Of a stretch of 64,000 nucleotides of DNA, positions 25,191 through 34,679 are shown in pieces. Location: assembly GCA_013289695.1 (NCBI GenBank), contig JABCZK010000001.1, positions 186,001 through 250,000 on the forward strand, given 5' to 3'. This DNA is from Acidobacteriota bacterium (lineage in GTDB: Bacteria > Acidobacteriota > Terriglobia > Acidiferrales > UBA7541). The translations under genes and the position numbers were made by a program. The notes below the pieces were generated by a model that ran no database searches, had not been told where the DNA came from, and worked only from the letters and a program-made list of their open reading frames with translations. Every line of letters starts with the position of its first letter. The stretch's first letter is position 1.

Positions 25191-26621
25191 TTAAAACTGG
25201 TTCCAAAGATACTGGTTGTAAACTTCGTGGTGGTATTGCACCTCCGGAGGTTTCACGAACGTGCCCAGGAGCCGCGAGCAGCGGTCCGCAGCGGCTTGCT
25301 TCAAATCCGCGTAGCGGCCTTTCACGTCTTCCCCAAGGATTTTCGAGGTCCACTCCGATTTACGGAAATGATCAATCGCGGTGTAAATGTTGTCCGGCAG
25401 ATAACGCTCGGCCTGGCGCAAGTTCTTGATCTTCGCGGTCTCGCCATCCAGCCCCGACTTGAAGATCGAGTACATCACCATGTAAGGACTCGCGTCCGGA
25501 GCGACCGAACGTACTTCGACGCGCATACTCTTCTCGTTGCCGATGGGGATGCGGATCATCGAGCCGCGGTCCACGGGCGAAGCCTTGATCTGGTTGGGAG
25601 CTTCGAAATGCGGATCCAGGCGCCGATACGCGTTCACGCTGGAATTCAGCATCAGGCAAACGTCGTTCGCGTGCGTGAGAATGCGATCAATGAATGACCA
25701 GCCGAATTTGCTGAGCTTTTCCTCGCCCTTGGGATCCCAGAACAAATTCTTGCCGCCCTTACTGACCGAAACGTTGGTGTGCATGCCGTTGCCGTTCACG
25801 CCGACCACCGGCTTCGGCAAAAAGCTGGCGGTCAGTCCCATGCGCGTCGCCACCTGGCGACAAATCAATTTATAAAGTTGGATTTGGTCTGCCGCGGCGA
25901 CCACTTCGCCGTAGCCGTAATTGATTTCAAATTGCGAAGGCGCAACTTCCGGATGGTCTTTCTCATTCTGGAAGCCCATGGAACGCTGCACCTCGGCGCA
26001 AGTGTCAATAAATGTGCGCAGCGGATCGCCCGGCAGCGAATGGTAATAGCCGCCGGTATTCACGTAATCGAATTTTCCGGTTTCGTTGTAACGCGCTTCT
26101 GCGTCCGCGCCATTGAAGAGGAATCCTTCGATTTCGTTCGCGGCGTTCAGCGTGTAGCCTTCGTTCTTATGCTGTTGCGCGGCAAATGTTTTCAGCACGC
26201 CGCGAATGTCCGCGCTGTAGGGCGAGCCGTCCTTATCAATCACCTCGCCGAACACCAGCACCTTGCCCGAGCCGAACACATCCGCCGGGCCCCAGTAAAA
26301 CGCGCTCCAATCCATCCCCAGGCGCAGGTCGCTTTCGCGTTGCGCCGTAAATCCGCGGATGGACGATCCATCAAAGGTAAGGTTGTCCCAACTCTTCACC
26401 AGAAATTTCTTGTCGTAATCCAGCATGTGCAAGCGGCCTTCCAGGTCGCTGAAGAGGACGGTGACGGCCTTGATGCGCTTTTCATCCGTGAGGTATTTGA
26501 TGCGCTCTTCCTGGATCTTGTGCGGCGCCACGCGATTCATGCGCTGCGCCTTGGCGTGCAGATTCAGTTCTTCCAGTTCTTCGTACGGAATTGCCAGAAA
26601 GTTACGCAGATCGGTAGTCAT
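25191..26621 (-). CDS. glnA: Glutamine synthetase, type I
   Basis: The enzyme makes glutamine from glutamate, ammonia and ATP. The 476-residue protein has the beta-grasp DGSSIRGF, catalytic NEIEGFLF, EVAPSQFEINYGYGEVVAAA with DQIQLYK, ATP-binding NGNGMHTNVSVSKGGKN and AYRRLDPHFEAPNQIKAS. ATG 26621 is preferred because AAGGAG lies 4-5 nt upstream; the ATG at 26636 lies 5' of that SD. The usual adenylylation motif (NLYDLPPE in the enterobacterial enzyme) reads KNLRQAERYLPDN here, so the modifiable Tyr appears absent and regulation by GlnE is not expected. No nitrogen-regulatory genes lie beside it. Confidence 0.94.
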   Translation of the reverse strand: MTTDLRNFLAIPYEELEELNLHAKAQRMNRVAPHKIQEERIKYLTDEKRIKAVTVLFSDLEGRLHMLDYDKKFLVKSWDNLTFDGSSIRGFTAQRESDLRLGMDWSAFYWGPADVFGSGKVLVFGEVIDKDGSPYSADIRGVLKTFAAQQHKNEGYTLNAANEIEGFLFNGADAEARYNETGKFDYVNTGGYYHSLPGDPLRTFIDTCAEVQRSMGFQNEKDHPEVAPSQFEINYGYGEVVAAADQIQLYKLICRQVATRMGLTASFLPKPVVGVNGNGMHTNVSVSKGGKNLFWDPKGEEKLSKFGWSFIDRILTHANDVCLMLNSSVNAYRRLDPHFEAPNQIKASPVDRGSMIRIPIGNEKSMRVEVRSVAPDASPYMVMYSIFKSGLDGETAKIKNLRQAERYLPDNIYTAIDHFRKSEWTSKILGEDVKGRYADLKQAAADRCSRLLGTFVKPPEVQYHHEVYNQYLWNQF

Positions 26622-26817
26622 GAGGCTCCTTGCCATGGGATAGAGCGCGAATGAATTGCAGGTTCAGCGGCATTTTTGAACAGCGTAGGGTACCGCGCAG
26701 GCTTGTGAGCGTCAAATCCCAAAATGCCCGGGCAGGTCAAAGAATTTCAAATCGAACCTATAAATAAAACCTTGTCGTCGGCGGCCGTTTGCATGCACGC
26801 GCCATGGCGAGTACGTA

Positions 26818-27378
26818 TCAGTGTTGGAAGCGTGCAATCAGTTCTGCCTGCGCAAGAATGTGGCCCTTGATGGCCGCTTCTACCTCGGCAGCTTTGGCCT
26901 TCGGTTTCAATTCCGTCCGGTAATCCAGCGCGTAGAGCTTGAAAAAATAGTGATGGGCCGCGCCGGGCGGGGGGCACGGTCCGCCATAGCCAATCTTGCC
27001 GTGATCGTTCTTGCCTTGGCGCGAGTCGTCCGGAAGCTTGGGCTTCGTCGGGACGCCCTCGGGCAATGCGCGCGTCGCGGGCGGCAGGTCGTACAGCAGC
27101 CAGTGGATCACGGTTTTCTTCGGCGCGTCCGGATCGTCAACGACCAGCGCGAAACTCTGCGTGCCGGCGGGCGGTTCGGTCCAAGCCAGCGCAGGGGAAA
27201 CATCCGACCCGTCGCAGGTATATTGCGTGGGAATGGCGCTATCGCCGACGAAGGATGTGCTGGTCAATTGAAACTTCGCCTCCGGCGTTTTCTGTGCCGG
27301 AGATTGCGCAATAGCGGCATGAACGCGCTCTGTCGAGCTAGCGAATAGTGTGATCAGCAGGAGCGCGCCACACAACAT
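26818..27378 (-). CDS. YbhB/YbcL family PEBP (Raf-kinase-inhibitor-like) exported protein
   Basis: The PEBP domain is clear: LTSTSFVGDSAIPTQYTCDG, SDVSPALAWTEPPAGTQSFA, LVVDDPDAPKKTVIHWLLYD, YGGPCPPPGAAHHYFFKLYA and LKPKAKAAEVEAAIKGHILA. The DPDAP and GPCPPPG motifs line the ligand-binding pocket of the family. Upstream lies a hydrophobic leader, MLCGALLLITLFASSTERVH, suggesting export. I chose ATG 27378, but basic residues just 5' (HRERFENCRY) would make a better signal-peptide start, so translation may begin further upstream; the frame is open to 27525. Bacterial PEBP function is largely unknown. It is divergent from the RHH-like operon. Confidence 0.85.
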   Translation of the reverse strand: MLCGALLLITLFASSTERVHAAIAQSPAQKTPEAKFQLTSTSFVGDSAIPTQYTCDGSDVSPALAWTEPPAGTQSFALVVDDPDAPKKTVIHWLLYDLPPATRALPEGVPTKPKLPDDSRQGKNDHGKIGYGGPCPPPGAAHHYFFKLYALDYRTELKPKAKAAEVEAAIKGHILAQAELIARFQH

Positions 27379-27594
27379 CAGCGCCAAGTAGCGGCAATTC
27401 TCGAACCGTTCCCTATGATTTCGAATGGCACCCTCCCGATTACATTCACTAACGATGCTACGGGCACCGGATCCAACCGTCAAGAAGAGGTAAGGTGACG
27501 ACGCGCTTCCGCGACACTGTTGCACGAACTTCTAGCGACGGCAATCCATCGCAGCATCCGCATCCGCCAAGTCATCGGAAGCTCCTTGAATGCA

Positions 27595-27632
27595 TTGCGG
27601 TTAGTGTATGTACCGTGGTATATTGGTACCAC
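27595..27632 (+). promoter_or_regulatory. Candidate promoter and operator of the RHH-like operon
   Basis: -35 TTGCGG (27595-27600), 18-nt spacer, -10 TATATT (27619-27624), only 10 nt from the ATG at 27634. An inverted repeat GTGGTA-N6-TACCAC (27615-27632) covers the -10, a natural site for autorepression. Confidence 0.45.
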
Positions 27633-27633
27633 T

Positions 27634-27993
27634 ATGCGAACAAAGAAATACCCTAAACAATTTATTGTGGAGCGAGTGCAAACGGGAGTGCGCATCGAAA
27701 AGCGCCTGCTGAAAGTGCTCAAGGCCCTCGCCGAATTTCACGATTTGACCTTCGGCGACTTGCTCGAAGGCATCGTACTGCACGCTTTCGACGGCGAGAT
27801 GGCATTCCAGAAGCCCTCGCGGCGGCGCATTAAGGAATTGAAGAAGTTCTACGGCCTCGACCTCGACTACCGCGCCAGCCATCGCCTGATCGAAGCCCGC
27901 GTCGCCGCGCAGAAACCAAAAGTGAAAGTGTCCCGCCGCACCGGCCGAGCGAAGCGTGCGCGGCGCGCGAAGAAAGCAAAAGGTTCGAAATGA
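27634..27993 (+). CDS. Small basic protein, possible ribbon-helix-helix DNA-binding regulator
   Basis: The 119-residue product opens with a strand-helix-helix-like region, KQFIVERVQTGVRIEKRLLK then VLKALAEFHDLTFGDLLEGI, similar in plan to RHH proteins, and ends in a very basic tail (VSRRTGRAKRARRAKKAKGS). The ATG at 27634 lies about 3 nt after the expected transcription start with no SD, suggesting a leaderless message. Its stop overlaps the next start (ATGA). I infer an autoregulator of the three-gene cassette; the RHH call is by pattern only and could be wrong. Confidence 0.65.
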   Translation: MRTKKYPKQFIVERVQTGVRIEKRLLKVLKALAEFHDLTFGDLLEGIVLHAFDGEMAFQKPSRRRIKELKKFYGLDLDYRASHRLIEARVAAQKPKVKVSRRTGRAKRARRAKKAKGSK

Positions 27994-28370
27994 CCAACTG
28001 GACCACCAAACACGCGATCGAAGCGCTGCGTTGGGTTCTCGGCGTAGTGGTGCTCTGGGCGTCGTGCCTGCTGCTCCGGGCCACGATCGCCCAGATGCAG
28101 CAGCTGCCAGATTCGGGCCATGTCGTGCCGCACCTCTGGATCCGGTTGGTGCTTGCCAGCGTCGAGATCGTGGCGGCCGTGATGTTTCTGGCGCCGGTCG
28201 TGAATGTCGCCGGGAGCTATCTGTTGCTCGCGGTATTCGCATTCGCCATTTTGTTTCACGTGCTGCAAGGACAATTCGACGTCGGCTTCCTGCTAGTCTA
28301 CGCGATGGCGCTGGCGGTTTGGTTGGCGCACCGAAGAGAAGCGCAAGCGGAAGTGCGCGATGAAGGCTAA
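27990..28370 (+). CDS. Small four-span membrane protein, function unknown
   Basis: This 126-residue protein has about four hydrophobic spans: LRWVLGVVVLWASCLLLRAT, WIRLVLASVEIVAAVMFLAP, VAGSYLLLAVFAFAILFHVL and VGFLLVYAMALAVWLAH, with a charged C-terminus. The plan is like DoxX/DoxD-type proteins, but no diagnostic motif is visible. It overlaps the upstream regulator by 4 nt and the downstream gene by 11 nt, so all three are translated from one message. Confidence 0.78.
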   Translation: MTNWTTKHAIEALRWVLGVVVLWASCLLLRATIAQMQQLPDSGHVVPHLWIRLVLASVEIVAAVMFLAPVVNVAGSYLLLAVFAFAILFHVLQGQFDVGFLLVYAMALAVWLAHRREAQAEVRDEG

Positions 28371-28770
28371 TTGCGATGACGAACTGCTCCGGCAATTTGA
28401 AGACTGTTCCCTGCCCCTCGAGCGTTTCCGTCACCGCGTGCACATCCAGATCGCCTTTCTATATTTGTGCCGATACCCGGTGCTGGATGTGCTCGTCCGA
28501 TTCCCCGCGGCACTGACCCGCTACGCCGAAGCGCACGGCAAGTCAGGCCTGTACCACGAGACGATCACGTGGGCGTACGTCCTGTTGATCCACGAACGAA
28601 TGGAGCGCGCGGGCCAAGCGCAGAGCTGGGAGGAATTCACGTCCGCGAATGCGGATTTGATGACGTGGAGCGGCTCCGTTTTGCAGCAATACTACCGCGA
28701 CGAGACTTTGTCGTCCGACCTGGCTCGCAAAATCTTCCTGTTCCCCGATAAGGCGCCCGCGCATCGCTGA
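28360..28770 (+). CDS. Conserved protein of unknown function (HRVH / YHETIT motifs)
   Basis: The 136-residue soluble, helical protein carries [40 protein letters not shown] and [20 protein letters not shown]. The conserved-looking His, Glu and Asp residues suggest a metal site or active site. I know proteins with this pattern in many bacteria as short hypotheticals but cannot name a function. Third gene of the overlapping cassette. Confidence 0.8.
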   Translation: MKANCDDELLRQFEDCSLPLERFRHRVHIQIAFLYLCRYPVLDVLVRFPAALTRYAEAHGKSGLYHETITWAYVLLIHERMERAGQAQSWEEFTSANADLMTWSGSVLQQYYRDETLSSDLARKIFLFPDKAPAHR

Positions 28771-28773
28771 ACG

Positions 28774-28801
28774 TTGCTGCCCGCTCGCCAAACTTTATGC
28801 T
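28774..28801 (+). promoter_or_regulatory. Candidate promoter of icd
   Basis: -35 TTGCTG (28774-28779), 16-nt spacer, -10 TATGCT (28796-28801), about 78 nt before the icd ATG. Confidence 0.4.
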
Positions 28802-28879
28802 AAGGTAATTGGTTCGACATTGACACCCGGAACGTGTGTTTCGGCGCCAGCTGGGGATGCCAGGGAGAATTGGAGAACC

Positions 28880-30304
28880 ATGAAGACTTCTTATAACGGT
28901 GTAGCGGTGCCGGCGAACGGCAAGCTTATCGAGTTCGCGGAAGGCGTATTTCGCGTGCCCGATCACCCGGTGATTCCATTTATCGAGGGTGACGGCACAG
29001 GCCGCGACATTTGGACGGCTTCGCGGCGCGTGTTCGATGCGGCCGTGCAAAAAGCCTTTGCCGGAAAGCGCAAAATCGAATGGCTGGAAGTTTTCGCCGG
29101 CGAAAAAGCCTACCGCCAATTTCAGGAATGGCTGCCGCAAGATACCGTGGACGCGATTCGCGATTTCCGCGTGGCCATCAAAGGTCCGCTGACCACGCCC
29201 GTGGGCGGCGGCATACGCTCGCTGAACGTGACGCTGCGCCAGGTGCTGGAGCTCTACGCCTGCGTGCGCCCGGTGCGTTACTTCGCCGGTGTGCCTTCGC
29301 CGGTGCGCGAGCCCGAACGCATGAACGTCGTCATCTTCCGCGAGAATACCGAAGACGTGTACGCCGGAATCGAATGGCGCGCCGGCACGCAGGAAGTTAA
29401 AAAGCTCATCGATTTCCTGAACAACGAAATGCTGAAGGGCGCTTCGAAAAAAATCCGCGAAGATTCCGGGGTGGGCATCAAGCCTATGTCTCCCACAGGC
29501 ACCAAGCGGCTGGTGCGCCGCGCGATCGTGCATGCGCTGGAAAATCGCCGCACGGTGGTCACCCTGGTGCACAAGGGAAATATTCAGAAGTTCACCGAAG
29601 GCGCCTTCCGCGATTGGGGCTACGAGCTGGCCACGCAGGAATTTCGCGGCGTGGTGGTAACCGAGCGCGAGAGCTGGATCCTCGATAACAAGGACAAGAA
29701 CCCTAACATAACGGTCGAACAAAACGCGGCATCCGTCGAGCCGGGCCTGGACCGGGCCAACGATGAATTCAGGAAGCAGGTTTACGAGGAAGTGAAACGC
29801 ACGCTGGACGCTTTGTACGCCTCGCATGGCAACGGCCAGTGGAAGAAGAAAATTCTGATCAACGACCGCATCGCCGATTCCGTCTTCCAACAGGTCCTCA
29901 CGCGCGCCGATGAATATCAAGTATTCGCGACGCCGAACCTGAACGGCGATTATCTTTCCGACGCTTGCGCCGCACAGGTCGGCGGCCTAGGAATGGCTCC
30001 GGGAGCGAATATCGGCGACGGTTTCGGAGTATTTGAGGCCACTCACGGCACGGCGCCGAAATACGCGGATAAGGATGTGATTAACCCGAGTTCGGTGATG
30101 CTTTCCGGCGCGATGATGTTTGATTTCATGGATTGGAAGCCGGTCGCGCGCCTGATCGAAGACGGCATCGCGCGCACCATTCAGCAGAAGAAGGTGACGT
30201 ACGACCTCGAACGTCTGATGCCCGGCGCAAAAAAGCTCAAGACGTCCGAGTACGCCTCGGCCATCATCGAAAACATGCAAGCCGCGGTGGGCGCGGGCGA
30301 TTGA
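28880..30304 (+). CDS. icd: Isocitrate dehydrogenase, NADP-type
   Basis: The TCA enzyme oxidises isocitrate to 2-oxoglutarate. The 474-residue protein has the substrate motif [13 protein letters not shown], containing the serine that is phosphorylated in E. coli, [17 protein letters not shown], the catalytic region [40 protein letters not shown], and the metal/cofactor segment [20 protein letters not shown] with [23 protein letters not shown] 28880 follows GGAG with 4 nt spacing. It is 56 nt upstream of mdh, so the two TCA genes are probably co-transcribed. No isocitrate dehydrogenase kinase gene is nearby. Confidence 0.96.
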   Translation: MKTSYNGVAVPANGKLIEFAEGVFRVPDHPVIPFIEGDGTGRDIWTASRRVFDAAVQKAFAGKRKIEWLEVFAGEKAYRQFQEWLPQDTVDAIRDFRVAIKGPLTTPVGGGIRSLNVTLRQVLELYACVRPVRYFAGVPSPVREPERMNVVIFRENTEDVYAGIEWRAGTQEVKKLIDFLNNEMLKGASKKIREDSGVGIKPMSPTGTKRLVRRAIVHALENRRTVVTLVHKGNIQKFTEGAFRDWGYELATQEFRGVVVTERESWILDNKDKNPNITVEQNAASVEPGLDRANDEFRKQVYEEVKRTLDALYASHGNGQWKKKILINDRIADSVFQQVLTRADEYQVFATPNLNGDYLSDACAAQVGGLGMAPGANIGDGFGVFEATHGTAPKYADKDVINPSSVMLSGAMMFDFMDWKPVARLIEDGIARTIQQKKVTYDLERLMPGAKKLKTSEYASAIIENMQAAVGAGD

Positions 30305-30359
30305 AAACAGCCACAGCAGCAGGCTACGGGCCAGAATTTGATCCAATTGGGGGAGTGGA

Positions 30360-31298
30360 ATGCGGAAGAAGGTGACGGTGGTGGGTGGCGGGTTCGTCGG
30401 TTCGACCACGGCACAGCGGATTCATGACGCGGGCCTGGCGGACGTGGTGCTGACCGACATTCTGGATGGCGTCCCGGCGGGGAAAGCACTGGATATGGCC
30501 GAATCCGGGCCAATCATGGGCTCGGACGCGCGCGCAGCCGGAATTTCCACGGCCAGCGGCGATTACCGCGGCACGGAAAACAGCGACATCATCGTGATCA
30601 CCGCGGGCTTCCCGCGCAAGCCCGGAATGAGCCGGGACGATTTGCTGAAGGCGAATTACGACGTGATCAAAGCCGTGGTGGAAGCGGTCGTAAAACTTTC
30701 GCCGAAAGCAATTCTGATCGTGGTCACGAATCCTTTGGATGCGATGGCGCAAGCGGCGCTGAAGATCAGCAAATTTCCCAAGGCGCGCGTGATCGGCATG
30801 GCCGGCGTCCTGGATTCGGCGCGCATGAGCACGTTTGTGGCGGAAGAGCTGCGCGTATCGGTAGAGAACGTGCACTCGTTCGTCCTCGGCGGCCACGGCG
30901 ACGATATGGTGCCGCTCACGCGCTACTCGACTGTCGCCGGAATTCCCCTCCCCGAACTGATCGCCAAAGATAAACTCGACGCGATTGTGACGCGCACGCG
31001 CAAGGGCGGCGCGGAAATTGTGAATCTGCTGAAAACCGGATCGGCTTATTACGCGCCGTCCGCGGCGGTCTTTGAAATGGCCGAAGCGATTCTGAAAGAC
31101 AAAAAGAAAATTTTGCCCTGTGCGGCTTATCTCGAAGGCGAGTATGGCGTCAACGGACTCTTTGTCGGCGTGCCGGCGAAATTAGGCGCTGGCGGCATCG
31201 AACAGATCATCGAAATTAAATTGCTGCCGGACGAGACGGCCGCGCTGGATAAATCGGCGGCTTCGGTGCGAGAGTTGGTCACCGTGCTGGGGATTTAG
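30360..31298 (+). CDS. mdh: Malate dehydrogenase, LDH-like type
   Basis: The 312-residue enzyme interconverts malate and oxaloacetate with NAD. It has the Rossmann loop [17 protein letters not shown], substrate Arg in [28 protein letters not shown], the catalytic His in [14 protein letters not shown], and [27 protein letters not shown] lies 6 nt before the ATG. The catalytic pair and the RKPGM loop fit malate rather than lactate. It follows icd in the same direction. Confidence 0.96.
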   Translation: MRKKVTVVGGGFVGSTTAQRIHDAGLADVVLTDILDGVPAGKALDMAESGPIMGSDARAAGISTASGDYRGTENSDIIVITAGFPRKPGMSRDDLLKANYDVIKAVVEAVVKLSPKAILIVVTNPLDAMAQAALKISKFPKARVIGMAGVLDSARMSTFVAEELRVSVENVHSFVLGGHGDDMVPLTRYSTVAGIPLPELIAKDKLDAIVTRTRKGGAEIVNLLKTGSAYYAPSAAVFEMAEAILKDKKKILPCAAYLEGEYGVNGLFVGVPAKLGAGGIEQIIEIKLLPDETAALDKSAASVRELVTVLGI

Positions 31299-31350
31299 TC
31301 TTCGAAGCTCCGCGGTTACGCCAAAACTCTCCTGCGATAGACCAAACGGA

Positions 31351-31800
31351 CTACGTCGCGCGTTCCCAGGTAAGGCAGGCGTCGCGCGCTTGGGAGTCGT
31401 CCACGGGCGTGAGCGCAAGCCGATTGCCCGAAATTTCGTAGGCGCGCGTGAAATCCTTGCCGACGTCCCCGGGGCGCAAACTTCCTTCCAGATGATGCGT
31501 GATGGTTTTGTTTTCGCGGTTTACTTCGTAGGTGCCGTAGTACGCGTAGTAACCCTTGTAGGCAATCTGCACTTCCTTGGCGGTGGGAAATCCCGGGCCT
31601 GAAGAAATATCGGGCCGCGGGTTGCGCATAATCTGGACGGCTACGTGCCCGTCCGCGTCATAAATCAAAATGCCCATCGGGCGCTCGCCAAAAAGGCGGG
31701 ATTCCGACGACGAAATGGAAACCAGCTTCCAGGTTCCCACGAACGGATTCGACGTGGCGTGGCTGGTATCGCGCATCGTCATGCTTTGCGTTTGCGTCAT
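31351..31800 (-). CDS. Lipocalin-like domain protein
   Basis: The 149-residue protein matches the lipocalin-like family found in many soil bacteria: NPFVGTWKLVSISSSESRLF, GERPMGILIYDADGHVAVQI, YYAYYGTYEVNRENKTITHH and RAYEISGNRLALTPVD. The frame is open far upstream but the domain starts just after ATG 31800, which has AAGG about 10 nt upstream. Function unknown; such proteins probably bind small hydrophobic ligands. It is convergent with mdh. Confidence 0.85.
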   Translation of the reverse strand: MTQTQSMTMRDTSHATSNPFVGTWKLVSISSSESRLFGERPMGILIYDADGHVAVQIMRNPRPDISSGPGFPTAKEVQIAYKGYYAYYGTYEVNRENKTITHHLEGSLRPGDVGKDFTRAYEISGNRLALTPVDDSQARDACLTWERAT

Positions 31801-32025
31801 CGAACGGGGCCTTTCTTCGGAGTCGCCCGCGAACTTTCTGCCGCTTGCTGATGGACCTGCTTTACCGCGCGCAAGCCGTCCACCGGAAAATTCCCACAGG
31901 ATTAACAGCAAATATATATCCGGGTTCCCGCCAGAGCAAGTGACCAATCGGCGAAAGCCGCACTCAGTTTCCAGTTGAGAAAACCGGGTGTCTGCTAAGA
32001 TTATTACGGGAGTCGTCAATCCAAA

Positions 32026-32700
32026 ATGGAATTTTTTGGGCGAAGGAACGGCAAAGGTACGCCTGCAGGCCCTGGTTCGCCGGGTCGGCGTAAAGGGGAC
32101 AAGCTGGCGGGCCTGGGCGCACAGCAATCGCGCGGCGGCGCGCTTCCTGCGTCAGTAGCGCACCGGCTCACTAAGGATCTGGCGCGCGCGGAAAGTCTGG
32201 CGGCGATGCTGGCACACAGCCGCGCGGCCAGCGCGGTGGAAGTCGCGGACCTGCTCGCCGGAATGTACATCTACGATTGGGAGCGGCTCTCGAAATATTG
32301 GCCCCAGCAGGACGACATCGAGGAATATTTGCAGCAGATCTGCCGCATCAGCCCGCAGCGCTGGCATTACTGGATCGAATTCTACGACCAGCAGCGGCGC
32401 GGCGACGAAAAACCACCCAAGTGGCAATGGCCGAGGCCGGCGAAGAATCCGGACGCTGACGCCAAGCCTCTCGCGCGTTCCAGCGAGCTGAAGGCGTTGC
32501 TGAAGAGCGCCGAAGAAATCGCGCCCGCGCATGACGTGCATGATGGCCGCAGCATTCCGATCCTCACCTGCGAATGCGTGCTGCTGGCGATTGCCAAGCG
32601 CACGGATTCGGAAATCGGGCATCGGCTGGTAGCGTCAGGATTGAACGTGGGCGAATTGGAACAAGCCGCACGAAATCCGCGTCACGCGCCGTTACATTAG
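32026..32700 (+). CDS. Conserved protein of unknown function with ClpN-like C-terminus
   Basis: This 224-residue protein has a Gly/Lys/Pro-rich N-terminal tail, a helical centre (DLLAGMYIYDWERLSKYWPQ, ICRISPQRWHYWIEFYDQQR) and a C-terminal part, LLKSAEEIAPAHDVHDGRSI then PILTCECVLLAIAKRTDSEI, VASGLNVGELEQ, which has the spacing of one Clp N-terminal repeat. This resemblance is by eye only. It is isolated between the lipocalin-like gene and the glycosyltransferase. The start has no clear SD, so the true N-terminus may lie within the first 40 residues. Confidence 0.7.
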   Translation: MEFFGRRNGKGTPAGPGSPGRRKGDKLAGLGAQQSRGGALPASVAHRLTKDLARAESLAAMLAHSRAASAVEVADLLAGMYIYDWERLSKYWPQQDDIEEYLQQICRISPQRWHYWIEFYDQQRRGDEKPPKWQWPRPAKNPDADAKPLARSSELKALLKSAEEIAPAHDVHDGRSIPILTCECVLLAIAKRTDSEIGHRLVASGLNVGELEQAARNPRHAPLH

Positions 32701-32920
32701 TCGTCATCTCATAAATAGTTGAGCAACGCGAAGGGCGGGGCTTCAGAGTCTGTGCGAGAAGTCGCGAATCGTTGCTGCTGTTTCTAGCCACTCGGCACTC
32801 GTCACTAGCCACTGCCTTTTTCCCAGCCGGACTTTAGCGCGCCATCGGTGTCGCGGCGCAGGACGATGGCGGTCTGAGGCGGCAGCTACGAATCCTTCCA
32901 GCCGGAAACAATCGTCCCGT

Positions 32921-34498
32921 TCAAATAATCAATTTAAAATAAGGCCAAAGCTCCGCGAGCGGCGCACGCGGCTTGCGGCACACAAATACGTGCACGTTTC
33001 GTTCAGCAATCGCGGCGTGGGGATCGGTAATTGTTGCGACGAACTGCGCATCCGCGAACAGATCCTTGAGCTCATCAGCACGTTCGCCGAAGAGAATCAC
33101 GCACGAGCCGGTGTACGCACGCGGCCCCCAAAAATAATAGCTGTTGTGGCCGCCGATGGCCGCGGGCAGGCCCATGCTCGGTCCAAAGTGGTCAATCGCG
33201 CCCGCCTCGCCGTAATTTCCGCCCAGGATCGCGCAGCCGGCTTGCTCGGCTTGCGGCAGCGCGCGATAGACGTGCGCGATCTGCGTCGCCATATTCTCCC
33301 AACCGAACATGTCCGCATAGAGTTGCGGGAGCGCCGCGGTCGCATCGCGCTCGGTTTTCACCGAATTCGCGTAAGGCAGCAGCCTCGAATAGCGCAGAAA
33401 AGTATCCACCGGCAAGAGCGGCGTGCCAAAAGGTAGCGTCACCAAACCTGCGGCGATGAGCAGCGCTGGAAGTGCCACGGCCATCCCGCGGCGCGCGGGC
33501 GCGGCGAGAAACCCTTCCAGCGCAACGCCGCCCGCCGCCATCAGCGCCGGATAAATCGGCAGCGCGTAATACGATTTGCCGCCCAGCAAGATGAAAATGG
33601 CGAGCACGAACAAGTACGACCAGCCCAGAAACCGGAAGCGCTTCCCTTCCGGCGACGCAAAAAACCACACCAGCCCCGCGAGCCACACCGGCAGCGCCAG
33701 TGGCTGCATAAAAAGAACTTGCTCGAACAGAAATTGCAGCGGCGTGATCGCCTCGTTCTTGAATTGCTGCGCGTTGCGCACCACTTCGATTTGCGGCCAA
33801 CCGTTCTGCGATTCCCAGAGCAGATTCGGCAGGAAAATTGCCAGCGCCAGCGCCGCGCCGATCCAAATCCATTTTGAACGAAACAGCTTCGCTTGCCCCG
33901 AAAGCAGCAGTCCGGCAACCAGCGCAAATCCAAAGACCAACATGCTGTGCTTATTTTCCAGCCCCACGCCGGCCACGGCGCCGAACCACAGCCACAGCCG
34001 CGGCGACGCTCCCTTAACGATGCGAATGACAATCCACGCGCACAGAAGCCAGAAGAGCGGCTCAAACGCATTCATGGAAAGAAAACTGTCGAACGCAATA
34101 TAGGCGGGCGCGAACAAAATCGCGACGGCTGCAAGAAATTGCGCGAAGAGGCCGCCGCCCAACTCCGCGGCTATGCGGCCGGTGGCATACACGACCGCTG
34201 CGCCGGCTAAAACCGGCAGCAGGCGCGTCGCAAAGAGCGAGGGTCCCAATACGTGTCGCGCGAACCAGGCGACGAACGCGATCAGCGGCGGCTGGTCCAC
34301 ATAGCCCCACGCGACATGCTGGCCACAGGCCATGTAGTAGAGTTCGTCGCGAAAAAACCCGTAATGATTGATTCCGGCGAGTTGGATAAGCAGTTTGCAG
34401 GAAGCCAGCGCGAAGAGCATCACGCGCGAACGCATCGCCACGTCGCGGCCCGTCAGGTAATCGCGAGTGATTGACGCAGCTGACAGCGTGTCCATCAT
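32921..34498 (-). CDS. Glycosyltransferase family 39-type (PMT/ArnT-like) membrane protein
   Basis: The 525-residue polytopic protein has about ten or eleven membrane spans. The first extracytoplasmic loop carries the family acidic motif FRDELYYMACGQHVAWGYVD then QPPLIAF. ATRLLPVLAGAAVVYATGRI and the ENKHSMLVFGFALV segment are also typical. The C-terminal 140 residues are soluble and extracytoplasmic. Such enzymes transfer sugars from polyprenyl carriers to lipid A, proteins or glycans. Two adjacent ATGs (34498, 34495) can start it; no SD is visible. Confidence 0.85.
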   Translation of the reverse strand: MMDTLSAASITRDYLTGRDVAMRSRVMLFALASCKLLIQLAGINHYGFFRDELYYMACGQHVAWGYVDQPPLIAFVAWFARHVLGPSLFATRLLPVLAGAAVVYATGRIAAELGGGLFAQFLAAVAILFAPAYIAFDSFLSMNAFEPLFWLLCAWIVIRIVKGASPRLWLWFGAVAGVGLENKHSMLVFGFALVAGLLLSGQAKLFRSKWIWIGAALALAIFLPNLLWESQNGWPQIEVVRNAQQFKNEAITPLQFLFEQVLFMQPLALPVWLAGLVWFFASPEGKRFRFLGWSYLFVLAIFILLGGKSYYALPIYPALMAAGGVALEGFLAAPARRGMAVALPALLIAAGLVTLPFGTPLLPVDTFLRYSRLLPYANSVKTERDATAALPQLYADMFGWENMATQIAHVYRALPQAEQAGCAILGGNYGEAGAIDHFGPSMGLPAAIGGHNSYYFWGPRAYTGSCVILFGERADELKDLFADAQFVATITDPHAAIAERNVHVFVCRKPRAPLAELWPYFKLII

Positions 34499-34538
34499 CA
34501 GCTGCTGTGATGCATACTCTGCGCGGAAATATAGAGGG

Positions 34539-34573
34539 TGTCATCCCGAACCCTCGAGAGCGGGTGAGGGATC
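34539..34573. repeat. GTCATCC...GGATCT-type dispersed repeat, copy 2
   Basis: GTCATCCCGAACC at 34539 through GTGAGGGATCT at 34573, in the gap between the glycosyltransferase and the first cyclophilin gene. Confidence 0.5.
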
Positions 34574-34679
34574 TGTTTTTCGCCCAAACGGTGAATCCTT
34601 GGCTTAAGCGCCAGCGGAGGCGCCACGATTGTCTGATCGCCGCGGTCTCGAAGCACGCTGATCGCCGCGTCGCGGCACA

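Noticed and set aside
28637..29920. Long (427-codon) minus-strand frame opposite icd
   Set aside because: It is antisense to a highly conserved coding region; long shadow frames are expected in GC-rich DNA.
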